From positions 186,001-250,000 of the forward strand of contig CAXXWR010000006.1 of assembly GCA_963666805.2 (NCBI GenBank): a stretch of 64,000 nucleotides of DNA, given 5' to 3'. Positions 1 to 7,366 of this stretch are shown one piece after another. The first letter of the stretch is position 1. Every line of letters begins with the position of its first letter. The notes beneath the pieces are model-generated. The model worked only from the letters and a program-made list of their open reading frames with translations, was not told where the DNA came from and searched no databases. Origin of the DNA: Fusibacter sp963666805. Lineage in GTDB: Bacteria; Bacillota; Clostridia; Peptostreptococcales; Acidaminobacteraceae. Both the position numbers and the translations under genes were made by a program.

Positions 1-382
1 CATTAATTGTAAGTCCAATCATTTTTGGATTAATATCAAACATGGCTTTAAGTGTAAACCCTAAACGCCCAAAACTAGAATAATTAGCAAGTGCTTGTCC
101 CAAGTTCCCTGCTCCTACAATGACAACATTGTAGCTTCTTGTAAGTCCTAATATCCGACTGATTTCTTGATGCAAATCTTCAACGTTATAGCCATAACCT
201 TGCTGACCAAAACCGCCAAAGTTATTGAGGTCTTGACGAATCTGTGATGCAGTGAATCCAATAATTTTGCTGAACTCTTTAGAAGAAATACGTTTAACAT
301 CATTATCCAGTAATTCTTTTAAATAACGATGGTACTTCGGTAATCTTCTAATAACAGCAAGAGAGATATTACCATCTTTCAT
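1..382 (-). CDS. rex: Redox-sensing repressor Rex (3' part cut by window edge)
   Basis: Only the first 127 codons lie in the window. The N-terminal winged helix (about residues 1-80) has the Rex pattern, with SSKEFSKIIGFTASQIRQD followed by a glycine-rich NNFGGFGQQGYGY stretch. It leads into a Rossmann motif VIVGAGNLGQAL that binds NADH. Rex proteins repress fermentation and respiration genes when NADH/NAD is low. ATG at 382 is preceded by AGGTAGGG and a consensus promoter. The gene is divergent from the ABC-F gene, and the rex/ABC-F/tsaD neighbourhood is also found in Bacillus subtilis (ydiH, ydiF, ydiE). Recognition is firm; the NADH-binding C-terminal half is outside the window. Confidence 0.95.
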   Translation of the reverse strand, partial: MKDGNISLAVIRRLPKYHRYLKELLDNDVKRISSKEFSKIIGFTASQIRQDLNNFGGFGQQGYGYNVEDLHQEISRILGLTRSYNVVIVGAGNLGQALANYSSFGRLGFTLKAMFDINPKMIGLTIN

Positions 383-424
383 ATTTTTCACCCTACCTCA
401 CTACTCAAAATCTTTTTATAATAA

Positions 425-453
425 ATTATACCCCGACTAAAAATCAATGTCAA
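425..453 (-). promoter_or_regulatory. Sigma-A promoter of rex
   Basis: On the minus strand TTGACA (453-448) and TATAAT (430-425) are separated by exactly 17 bases, a full consensus vegetative promoter 43 bases upstream of the rex ATG. No convincing Rex operator dyad was seen over it. Confidence 0.88.
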
Positions 454-507
454 ATAAATAACAAAGCTATTGCGAAATGTTTAGAAATGACGGATTGCCA
501 ATTCTTT

Positions 508-515
508 GGTATAAT
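508..515 (+). promoter_or_regulatory. Extended -10 element for ABC-F gene
   Basis: TGGTATAAT at 507-515 is an extended -10 box 76 bases upstream of the ABC-F start. The -35 region is poor; TTGCCA at 495 is too close. Confidence 0.45.
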
Positions 516-590
516 ACGGATAGAAAATTGGATAGGGATTTATCCCTTTCTTATTAATATAAGACACTAGCTAATGAATCGAGGACAAAA

Positions 591-2492
591 ATGATAGCAT
601 TATCATGTACAAATATATCTAAAGTTTATGGCATCAATGTCATTTTAGATCAGATTTCTTTTTCGGCTTCAACAGGCGACAAGATTGGTCTCATTGGTGC
701 TAATGGTGCAGGAAAATCCACGCTTATGAAAATTCTAACCGGTGCAGAATCTTTTGATGAAGGCGAACGTTTTTTATCAAAAGAAATGACAGTCGGCTAT
801 TTGGAACAAAATACAGTTCCCCTTTCAGATGAATCTGCATTTTCTTACTTGGAATCCATTTTTGAAGATCTCTTTGAAATTGAATCCCAAATGCGGAAAA
901 TCGAAAAACAACTGGCTATTGAGAGTGAAAATCATGAGGCCTTATTAAATGAGTACGCCCAGCTTCAAGAGTCCTTTGAAGCACAAAATGGCTATGCTAT
1001 AGAAAGTCAAATTCGTGGTGTTTTAAATGGATTGGGCTTCGACGAAGCAGATCACCACCGCAGTATATCCAGTATGAGTGGTGGCCAAAAATCTCGAATT
1101 GGTATTGCAGGACTTCTGCTCAGAAATCCTGATATTCTCTTTTTAGATGAACCAACTAACCATTTGGACATCAATGCCATTAAATGGTTAGAAAATTTCT
1201 TAAAAGAATATTCAGGGACTGTAATCCTTATTTCTCATGACCGTTACTTTCTGGATCAAGTCATCAATAAAGTCTATGAAATTGAAAATCATCACTTAAC
1301 ACAATATACCGGCAATTACACTCAATATGTTATCCAAAAACGAGAAAACTATGCAGCAGATCTTAAGCGCTATGAGCTCCAACAAAAAGAAATCGCCAAG
1401 CAAGAAGATCTCATCCGAAAATACAAGGAACGTGGAACGGAAAAATTGGCTAAACGGGCACGTTCCCGAGAAAAAAGGCTTGAAAAAGTAGACCGTTTCA
1501 ATCGTCCAGAGCAAATAAACGCTCAAATGAAACTTCATTTAAAATCAAGTGGCAAAAGTGGTAACGATGTTCTTACGGTAAGTGGTCTTAGTAAGTCTTT
1601 TGATGACAAAGTCATTTTTGAAGACCTTCAATTTGAAATCTACCGAGATGAAAGAATTGGTCTCATTGGTCCTAACGGTGTGGGCAAGACAACCCTTTTC
1701 AAAGTTCTTCTAGGAGAACTTGAAAAAACAAAGGGCGAAATGACTCTGGGCCACCATGTTTATCCTGGCTATTACGATCAAGATTTGTCTAATCTTAACG
1801 AAAATGCTACTCTTATTGAAGAAATCCATGATGAGCATCCTTCTCTCACACTCACAGAAGTGAGAGGCTTACTCGGTTCCTTTCTATTTTATGGAGACGA
1901 CATCGAAAAGAAAATTGAAGTTTTAAGTGGTGGGGAACGCAGCCGGATGTCACTTTTAAAACTCATGCTGTCTGAGTCTAATTTTTTATATTTAGATGAG
2001 CCTACCAATCATCTGGATATTATGAGTAAAGAAGCTCTCGAAGATGCCCTCAATCAATACGATGGTACACTTTTTACTATTTCCCATGACCGTTATTTTC
2101 TCAATAAAATTTGTACCAAAATTTTTGAGCTCACTGAAAATGGCTTAGACATCTATTGGGGAAATTACGACTACTATCTTGAAAAACTTGAAGAAAAGAA
2201 AACAGAGAAAACGAAAGAAGCCAATCAACCTGTTTTAACTAAAACCAAACAAAAAGAATTGCTTAAAAAAGAACGCGAAAAGCGCAATGAAGCCAAAAAC
2301 CTTAAGAAACAACTTGAATCTACTGAAAAAAGTATTCAAATGGCAGAAGAAAAATTACATGCCCTCGAACTTGAACTGTGTGAAGAAGCTGTCTTTTCTA
2401 ATCCTGAAAAGTCATTAGCCGTTCAAAAAGAAATTGATGGTCTTCAAAAAGAAATCGAAACTTTATATGAAACATTAGAAAGCCTACTTTAA
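591..2492 (+). CDS. ABC-F family ATPase (YdiF-like)
   Basis: This 633-residue soluble protein has two ABC ATPase domains and no membrane segment, the ABC-F layout. Walker A motifs are GANGAGKST (about 36-44) and GPNGVGKTT (about 360-368). Each domain has an SGGxxSR signature and an LDEPTNHLD Walker B. A charged interdomain linker (about 245-310) precedes domain two, and a lysine/glutamate-rich coiled coil fills about 540-633. ABC-F proteins act on ribosomes: translation factors rescuing stalled complexes or, in some members, antibiotic-resistance proteins. Its position beside rex and tsaD matches B. subtilis ydiF, so a housekeeping translation role is more likely than resistance. Confidence 0.92.
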   Translation: MIALSCTNISKVYGINVILDQISFSASTGDKIGLIGANGAGKSTLMKILTGAESFDEGERFLSKEMTVGYLEQNTVPLSDESAFSYLESIFEDLFEIESQMRKIEKQLAIESENHEALLNEYAQLQESFEAQNGYAIESQIRGVLNGLGFDEADHHRSISSMSGGQKSRIGIAGLLLRNPDILFLDEPTNHLDINAIKWLENFLKEYSGTVILISHDRYFLDQVINKVYEIENHHLTQYTGNYTQYVIQKRENYAADLKRYELQQKEIAKQEDLIRKYKERGTEKLAKRARSREKRLEKVDRFNRPEQINAQMKLHLKSSGKSGNDVLTVSGLSKSFDDKVIFEDLQFEIYRDERIGLIGPNGVGKTTLFKVLLGELEKTKGEMTLGHHVYPGYYDQDLSNLNENATLIEEIHDEHPSLTLTEVRGLLGSFLFYGDDIEKKIEVLSGGERSRMSLLKLMLSESNFLYLDEPTNHLDIMSKEALEDALNQYDGTLFTISHDRYFLNKICTKIFELTENGLDIYWGNYDYYLEKLEEKKTEKTKEANQPVLTKTKQKELLKKEREKRNEAKNLKKQLESTEKSIQMAEEKLHALELELCEEAVFSNPEKSLAVQKEIDGLQKEIETLYETLESLL

Positions 2493-2587
2493 TCAGCAGC
2501 AGCTTTCTTATCTAAAGCATCTTATAGGATTAATTCTTTTTTAAGTTCTATTAGACAATAAATATCATTAAAAATCTTGTAAAATAA

Positions 2588-2615
2588 TAGACAAAATGAT
2601 TTTTTTGATTATAAT
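2588..2615 (+). promoter_or_regulatory. Sigma-A promoter of acpP
   Basis: TAGACA (2588-2593), a 16-base spacer and TATAAT (2610-2615) lie 35 bases upstream of the acyl carrier protein start. Confidence 0.6.
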
Positions 2616-2649
2616 TAAAATAGCAATGTTATGAATGGAGGAACTAACG

Positions 2650-2874
2650 ATGTTTGAACAAATAAAAGCGATTATTGTTGAGCAATTATCAGGTATCGAC
2701 GCAAGTGAAATTGCACCAGAAACAACTTTTGACAGTATGGATATTGATTCAATTGATGCTGTTGAAATCATTATGGCTATCGAAGATGAATTTGAAGTTG
2801 AAATACCAGATGAAACTGCAGAATCTTTCCAATCAGTAGCCGATATTATGGACTACTTAAACACACTTGACTAG
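2650..2874 (+). CDS. acpP: Acyl carrier protein
   Basis: This 74-residue acidic protein has the phosphopantetheine site DIDSID (Ser34), where most family members have DSLD, followed by the usual acidic helix. It carries acyl intermediates of fatty-acid synthesis as thioesters. The start is ATG 2650 because GGAGG (2637-2641) sits just upstream; an earlier in-frame ATG at 2635 overlaps that ribosome site and is rejected. It is monocistronic, with its own promoter and a strong terminator. No fatty-acid enzyme adjoins it. A second, divergent carrier protein lies at 27557, so this one is probably the general cell carrier. Confidence 0.9.
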   Translation: MFEQIKAIIVEQLSGIDASEIAPETTFDSMDIDSIDAVEIIMAIEDEFEVEIPDETAESFQSVADIMDYLNTLD

Positions 2875-2908
2875 ATCATTGTCAGACTCATTTACTAATT
2901 AAATGAAC

Positions 2909-2933
2909 AAAAGAGCCCTAAGGGCTCTTTTTT
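2909..2933 (+). terminator. Intrinsic terminator after acpP
   Basis: AAAAGAGCCC (2909-2918), TAA loop, GGGCTCTTTT (2922-2931) and further T residues form a 10-base-pair hairpin with a T tract. Confidence 0.9.
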
Positions 2934-2970
2934 GATGTTTAAAATAAAATATACTCGATTAAATGCTAAA

Positions 2971-2994
2971 GGGTTTCATAATATTATGTAACCC
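2971..2994. repeat. 24-bp near-perfect palindrome
   Basis: GGGTTTCATAAT / ATTATGTAACCC pairs at 11 of 12 positions about a centre at 2982/2983. It lies alone between the acpP terminator and the DnaA-box cluster. There is no T run, so it is not a terminator; a dimeric protein site is possible. Binding protein unknown. Confidence 0.6.
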
Positions 2995-3049
2995 ATTTCT
3001 TATCAAAAATACACTTTGTTTTTGCATTTATTACACATCATTCTTAAAA

Positions 3050-3163
3050 CTATCCACACAAATCACAGGTTATCCACACTTTTCCACATAATTATACACA
3101 TTCCGTCTTGACTTCAATGACTAATTTGCCTAACTTTCCACATTACCCACAAAGTTATCCACA
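3050..3163 (+). other. DnaA-box cluster between acpP and tsaD
   Basis: Seven 9-mers like the DnaA box TTATCCACA lie in one orientation: CTATCCACA 3050, TTATCCACA 3070, TTTTCCACA 3080, TTATACACA 3092, CTTTCCACA 3134, TTACCCACA 3143 and TTATCCACA 3155 (start positions). Two are perfect. The start-to-start gaps (20, 10, 12, 42, 9, 12) are close to whole helical turns, so the boxes face one side of the DNA. Neither dnaA nor dnaN is nearby, so this is not an ordinary oriC. B. subtilis has a DnaA-box cluster in its gcp(tsaD)-ydiF intergenic region that helps restrain initiation, and this cluster sits in the equivalent place. Confidence 0.82.
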
Positions 3164-3250
3164 ATTGTACACTTGTGAATACATTTTTCTCTCGAACGTA
3201 TTATCGCTTAACATAATCTCAAATTTGTCTTTTTGGATAAGAAAACGCTC

Positions 3251-3280
3251 AAAAAAAGTAAATGGGACTATAGTCCCATT
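3251..3280 (-). terminator. Terminator of the tsa operon, overlapping the tsaD stop
   Basis: The 20-base perfect palindrome AATGGGACTATAGTCCCATT (3261-3280), followed on the minus strand by ACTTTTTTT, forms the hairpin. The tsaD stop codon TAG lies inside the stem. Confidence 0.85.
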
Positions 3281-4302
3281 TTACTGCCGATTTTCAAATT
3301 AGGAATAGCATTCACATGCATATCTGATAAATCACCTTTTAGATAATTATAATAGCCTGCACAACCAATCATTGCTGCATTATCCGTACAAAGCGACAAA
3401 GGTGGATAATAAAATTTAAAATGATTATCTTCTGCTACTTGGTCAAGTCGCTCTCTTAAAGCTGAATTAGCAGCGACACCACCAGCAAGTACTAATTTAT
3501 CATAACCTGAATGATTCAAGGCTTCTTTCGCCTTATAGACCAAGACTTCAACAACCGCTTCTTGAAAACTCGCACAAACATCTTCTTTCACAACATCTAT
3601 CTGCTTCATTTTCATTGAATTCAAGTAGTTAAGAACTGCTGATTTTAAACCACTAAAACTAAAATCTAAATTATCTTGTTCTATCATTGCCTTTGGAAAA
3701 TCAATAGCCTTAGGATTTCCTTTTTTAGCCATTGCATCAATAAGAGGTCCACCTGGATAACCAAGCCCCAAGGTTCTCGCCACCTTATCAAAGGCTTCTC
3801 CTGCTGCATCATCTCTTGTCATACCAATAATTTCAAAGCTCGTATAATCTTTAACTTCCACTAAATGAGTGTGTCCTCCTGAAACAACTAAGCAAACAAA
3901 AGGGGGCTCAAGATCAGGATGAGCAATATAGTTAGCTGCAATATGCCCTTCAATATGATGCACAGGAACGAGAGGTTTATCCAAAGCAAAAGCAAGTGCT
4001 TTAGCCGTTGATAAACCTACCAATAAGGCACCGACAAGTCCTGGACCATAAGTCACCGCAATATGATCTATATCATCAAATGTTTTTCCTGCTGACTTTA
4101 AACAATTGTCAATCACTTGAGATATTTTTTCAAGATGGTTTCTCGACGCCACTTCTGGTACGACTCCACCAAAAGTTTTATGAATTTCTATTTGTGTATA
4201 CACTTCATTGGCTAAAATCGTTCTCCCATTTTCCATGAGGGCACAAGCGGTTTCATCACAACTTGATTCAATTGCCAATGTTAACAATTTATCTTGACTC
4301 AC
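3268..4302 (-). CDS. tsaD: tRNA t6A threonylcarbamoyltransferase TsaD
   Basis: TsaD transfers threonylcarbamoyl from its adenylate to A37 of ANN-decoding tRNAs, working with TsaB and TsaE. The 344-residue protein shows the ASKHA fold motifs: SSCDET near residue 14, metal-binding HIEGH (His116 and His120), SGGHT, DDAAGEAFDKVART and GGVAANSALR. The start is taken as GTG 4302, which shares one base with the rimI stop and has AAGGAG eight bases upstream; an in-frame GTG at 4320 lacks a ribosome site. It is last gene of tsaE-tsaB-rimI-tsaD, the same order as B. subtilis ydiBCDE. The stop lies in the terminator stem. Confidence 0.96.
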   Translation of the reverse strand: MSQDKLLTLAIESSCDETACALMENGRTILANEVYTQIEIHKTFGGVVPEVASRNHLEKISQVIDNCLKSAGKTFDDIDHIAVTYGPGLVGALLVGLSTAKALAFALDKPLVPVHHIEGHIAANYIAHPDLEPPFVCLVVSGGHTHLVEVKDYTSFEIIGMTRDDAAGEAFDKVARTLGLGYPGGPLIDAMAKKGNPKAIDFPKAMIEQDNLDFSFSGLKSAVLNYLNSMKMKQIDVVKEDVCASFQEAVVEVLVYKAKEALNHSGYDKLVLAGGVAANSALRERLDQVAEDNHFKFYYPPLSLCTDNAAMIGCAGYYNYLKGDLSDMHVNAIPNLKIGSKMGL

Positions 4303-4751
4303 TAGATAAGCTCCTTCCACATAATAATGGCATCTTCTTTTGTATCTGTATAATAGCCTGCACGAATGCCCATATGAGTAAATCCGTAATTTTCATATAA
4401 ATGGATGGCAATCGTATTTGAAACACGCACTTCTAATGTCATCGCTCTAAAAGACTTATTAATGGCATGTTCAATCATGGCTCTCATTAAACGATGTCCT
4501 GTTCCCTTGCCTTGAAAAGCTTCATCTACAGCAACATTAGTAATATGACACTCGTCAACAATTTCCCAGTAACCTGCATAACCTATGACACGATTTTCGA
4601 ATTCAGCGACATAATAGACAGCTAACTGATTTTCCTCTACTTCCTGCGTAATGGATGCTTTTGACCAAGGGGAATGAAAAGTTTTCTGTTCAATTTCAGC
4701 AACTTCATCGACATCCGCAAGAGTCATCCTTCTTATGATCACTTCACTCAT
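4302..4751 (-). CDS. rimI: Ribosomal protein S18 alanine N-acetyltransferase family protein
   Basis: This 149-residue GNAT protein has the RimI pattern: an acetyl-CoA loop VDEAFQGKGTGHRLM near the middle and the C-terminal EVRVSNTIAIHLYENYGF signature. RimI acetylates the N-terminal alanine of S18 in E. coli; targets in Firmicutes are less certain. The start overlaps the tsaB stop by four bases (ATGA) and the stop touches the tsaD GTG, so it is translationally coupled in the t6A operon. This is the usual position for rimI in Firmicutes. Confidence 0.93.
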   Translation of the reverse strand: MSEVIIRRMTLADVDEVAEIEQKTFHSPWSKASITQEVEENQLAVYYVAEFENRVIGYAGYWEIVDECHITNVAVDEAFQGKGTGHRLMRAMIEHAINKSFRAMTLEVRVSNTIAIHLYENYGFTHMGIRAGYYTDTKEDAIIMWKELI

Positions 4752-5437
4752 TTTTTATCTCTCTCTGCTTGTGACAAGCGCATATAATTAGCCGTCACAT
4801 CTAGATATGTTTTTTCATTTACTTGGCTTAAATCAATTCCTACAAAGTCAACAGCTTTAGGATAAACATGTGTTTTAACCAACCAAGACGCTTGACCTTT
4901 TCTCTCTAAAATTTGGGGTTCATATAAGCTTGCCCCTTCTCCTATAAATAAAACGGGGAGTGCCTGTGGGTTAATTTTACCTTGCTCTAATTGATCTAAT
5001 AGAACCTCTACATTCATTACCTGTTCTGATACCTTGGTCATTGACAAATCTTCTGAAAGATACTGCCCACAATAAACTTCTCCACGTTTGGCATCAATCA
5101 TGCTGATAATATATCCCTTAAATAAGCTTGCACCTAAGGCAAGCAGCTGTAAGCTCGATAGTGTCACAATAGGAATACCATAAGGTTGTGCCATTGCTTT
5201 GGCACTACTCAAACCAATTCTAACACCTGTAAAAGACCCTGGTCCTTCACAAACCCTAATTTGGTCCAATTCCTTTACTGACACTTCATGAAAAGCCATG
5301 AGACTTTCAACCAGTGGCATTAACTTTTGTGAATGTGTCTTTGGCGTGTTGATTGCCATCTCTCCAAGAACTACGCCATCTTCAAATAAGGCAACACTGG
5401 CGGTTTGTGTTGACGTATCAATTGCTAATATTTTCAT
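4748..5437 (-). CDS. tsaB: t6A biosynthesis dimerization protein TsaB
   Basis: TsaB is an inactive paralogue of TsaD that holds TsaD and TsaE in one complex. The 229-residue protein starts MKILAIDTSTQTASVAL, the ASKHA phosphate-1-like strand of the family, and has the conserved EGPGSFTGVRIGLSSAKAMA segment (about 65-85). It lacks the HxEGH metal site of TsaD, as expected. It begins one base after the tsaE stop (TAA-G-ATG) and overlaps rimI by four bases. Confidence 0.95.
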   Translation of the reverse strand: MKILAIDTSTQTASVALFEDGVVLGEMAINTPKTHSQKLMPLVESLMAFHEVSVKELDQIRVCEGPGSFTGVRIGLSSAKAMAQPYGIPIVTLSSLQLLALGASLFKGYIISMIDAKRGEVYCGQYLSEDLSMTKVSEQVMNVEVLLDQLEQGKINPQALPVLFIGEGASLYEPQILERKGQASWLVKTHVYPKAVDFVGIDLSQVNEKTYLDVTANYMRLSQAERDKK

Positions 5438-5438
5438 C

Positions 5439-5879
5439 TTATTCTCCTATATTTAACGCCCTAGGTGACTTAATGCTAACACATCTGTTCATATGATCAT
5501 CGAGGGTCATTGTCATCCATATCGCGTGATCGGGTATAAAGGATTCTACTTTTTCAGCCCATTCTATCAGACAGATACCTTTGGCAAATAAGAAATCCTC
5601 AAAGCCTATTTCCAGCATCTCATCTTCATCAAAAATACGATAGACATCAAAATGATAAATCGTATATTGCCCTTCATACTGATTCATAATATTAAAGGTG
5701 GGGCTGGTCACGTAATCTTTAACCCCAAGTTCACGGCATAAGTATTGAGAAAAGGTGGTTTTTCCCGCTCCCAAATCTCCTGAAAGGCATAAAATATCGC
5801 CACTTTCAAGTTGCTCTGCCACTTGTTTTGCCAACGCTTCTGTTTCTTCTAATGTTCTCAACATGATTTTTTTGATCAT
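5439..5879 (-). CDS. tsaE: t6A biosynthesis ATPase TsaE
   Basis: TsaE is a small P-loop ATPase that drives turnover of the TsaBD complex. The 146-residue protein shows the Walker A motif SGDLGAGKTTFSQYL near residues 33-47, the TSPTFNIMNQY segment and HFDVYRI, followed by the family's LIEWAEKV. GAGG lies seven bases before ATG 5879. First gene of the operon; no clear promoter was found in the AT-rich region upstream. Confidence 0.95.
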   Translation of the reverse strand: MIKKIMLRTLEETEALAKQVAEQLESGDILCLSGDLGAGKTTFSQYLCRELGVKDYVTSPTFNIMNQYEGQYTIYHFDVYRIFDEDEMLEIGFEDFLFAKGICLIEWAEKVESFIPDHAIWMTMTLDDHMNRCVSIKSPRALNIGE

Positions 5880-5977
5880 GATATTTCCTCAATTCTTTTT
5901 AGTCTACCTTATATTTTAACCTAATTATCTCATTTTTTCTACCCACCTAAAAGGGTTAATCCTTGTCTTTAAAAAGC

Positions 5978-6023
5978 AAAAGGTATCTTTATGATAGTTA
6001 AGACTATCATAAAGATACCTTTT
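5978..6023. terminator. Long perfect hairpin, bidirectional terminator
   Basis: A perfect 21-base-pair stem (5978-5998 with 6003-6023) around a TAAG loop is flanked by A-rich sequence on the left and a T run on the right. It terminates the amidohydrolase transcript on the minus strand and would also stop plus-strand transcription. Confidence 0.9.
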
Positions 6024-6137
6024 TTTAATGCTTACCCTTTATATTCTATTCTAAGCCCCATTAGGCGCTCGTCTAATGACTTTTATCTCTATTGATTATA
6101 ATTAAGAAATAAGACACCTGTAGCGTTTAAGCGCTCC

Positions 6138-7295
6138 CTACTTGCGATAGACCACTTGTCCATCAACAATAGTCACTTTCACATTGGCTTGTAAATCAAA
6201 TGGATGACGATCCCAAATGACAACATCAGCATCTTTTCCAACTTCAAGACTTCCAACGCGATCACTTACTTCTAATATTTCAGCAGGATTAATAGTAATC
6301 GCTTTAAGGGCTTCCATTTCATCAAGACCCGCTTTATAAGCCAATGAAGCACACATCACGAGATATTCTTCTGGAATAACAGGTGAGTCTGTCATGATAG
6401 CGATCTTATTGCCTGCATCCACCATAGCTTTAGGTGTATCAAACGTTTTATTCATCAATTCAAATTTTGATTTATTCCCAAATGAAGGACCAATAATTGC
6501 AGGATAACCTTCCTGAGCCAATTGATCTGCTATAAGATGCCCCTCTGTACAATGTTCAAGTGTCAATTTTACACCGAATTCTTTAGCAATTCGAATACTT
6601 GTGAAAATATCGTCTGCACGGTGGGCATGTGCCTTAAGTGGCATCTCTCCGTTGACAACAGGCAGCATCGCTTCAAGCTTCATATCATAAGCAGGCATTT
6701 TGCTTAAATCTTCTCCTGCCTGAGCTTTTTTATTTCTATATTCTACCGCCTTAGAAAGAGTTTCTCTTAAGAGTGCTGCCGTTCCCATACGTGTAGAAGG
6801 TGTTTTATTTTGACCATTGTAAACGCGTTTAGGATTTTCACCAAAAGCACACTTCATGGCTAATGGCTCTTTAAGAATCATATCATCCACACGATTACCA
6901 TGTAATTTAATCACAGTAAAAGTACCACCAATAACATTCGCACTTCCTGGGCCTGTTGCTGCTGTTGTTACGCCACCTTTAATAGCATTAGTAAAAGCTT
7001 CATCACAAGGATTAAGGGCATCAATCGCTCTTAAATGAGGGGTAATTGGGTCAGTCATCTCATTACCATCAGACCCTTCAAAGCCTATACTTTCTTCCCA
7101 CATACCAATATGACAATGGGCATCAATAAAACCTGGGAATACAAGCCCGCCTTCAGCATCAATCACTTCTGCATCAAGTGGTGCTACACAGTCTTCACCA
7201 ATTTCTTTAATCTTACCGTCTTCAATAAGCAATCCACCTTTTTCAATAATGTCTCCTGCCATTGAATAAATTTTAGCATTTTTAATAAATAACAT
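6138..7295 (-). CDS. Metal-dependent amidohydrolase (imidazolonepropionase-like)
   Basis: This 385-residue protein belongs to the amidohydrolase superfamily, which hydrolyses C-N bonds with one or two metals in a TIM barrel. Visible ligands are the HxH pair His60/His62 in PGFIDAHCHIG, a histidine in KAHAHRADDI, another in LTLEHCTEGH and the aspartate of MTDSPVIP. A small beta-sandwich is formed by both ends. The real substrate is unknown; imidazolonepropionase itself is unlikely because no histidine-degradation genes adjoin. GGGGGA lies before ATG 7295. It appears to be monocistronic. Confidence 0.85.
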   Translation of the reverse strand: MLFIKNAKIYSMAGDIIEKGGLLIEDGKIKEIGEDCVAPLDAEVIDAEGGLVFPGFIDAHCHIGMWEESIGFEGSDGNEMTDPITPHLRAIDALNPCDEAFTNAIKGGVTTAATGPGSANVIGGTFTVIKLHGNRVDDMILKEPLAMKCAFGENPKRVYNGQNKTPSTRMGTAALLRETLSKAVEYRNKKAQAGEDLSKMPAYDMKLEAMLPVVNGEMPLKAHAHRADDIFTSIRIAKEFGVKLTLEHCTEGHLIADQLAQEGYPAIIGPSFGNKSKFELMNKTFDTPKAMVDAGNKIAIMTDSPVIPEEYLVMCASLAYKAGLDEMEALKAITINPAEILEVSDRVGSLEVGKDADVVIWDRHPFDLQANVKVTIVDGQVVYRK

Positions 7296-7335
7296 AAAAA
7301 TCCCCCTTTTAAATTTGTTTCGGTTCTCTAAACAA

Positions 7336-7344
7336 ATTATATCA
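7336..7344 (-). promoter_or_regulatory. Extended -10 promoter of amidohydrolase gene
   Basis: TGATATAAT on the minus strand (7344-7336), 41 bases before the ATG. The same nine-base box precedes prfB and secA. Confidence 0.55.
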
Positions 7345-7366
7345 AACGTGGTTCAAAATCATAGCC

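Noticed and set aside
383..590. Rex operator in the rex/ABC-F gap
   Set aside because: No TTGTGAA-N6-TTCACAA-like dyad was found by eye.
2635..2649. Earlier ATG for acpP at 2635
   Set aside because: It overlaps the GGAGG ribosome site of ATG 2650 and would add five residues not seen in acyl carrier proteins.
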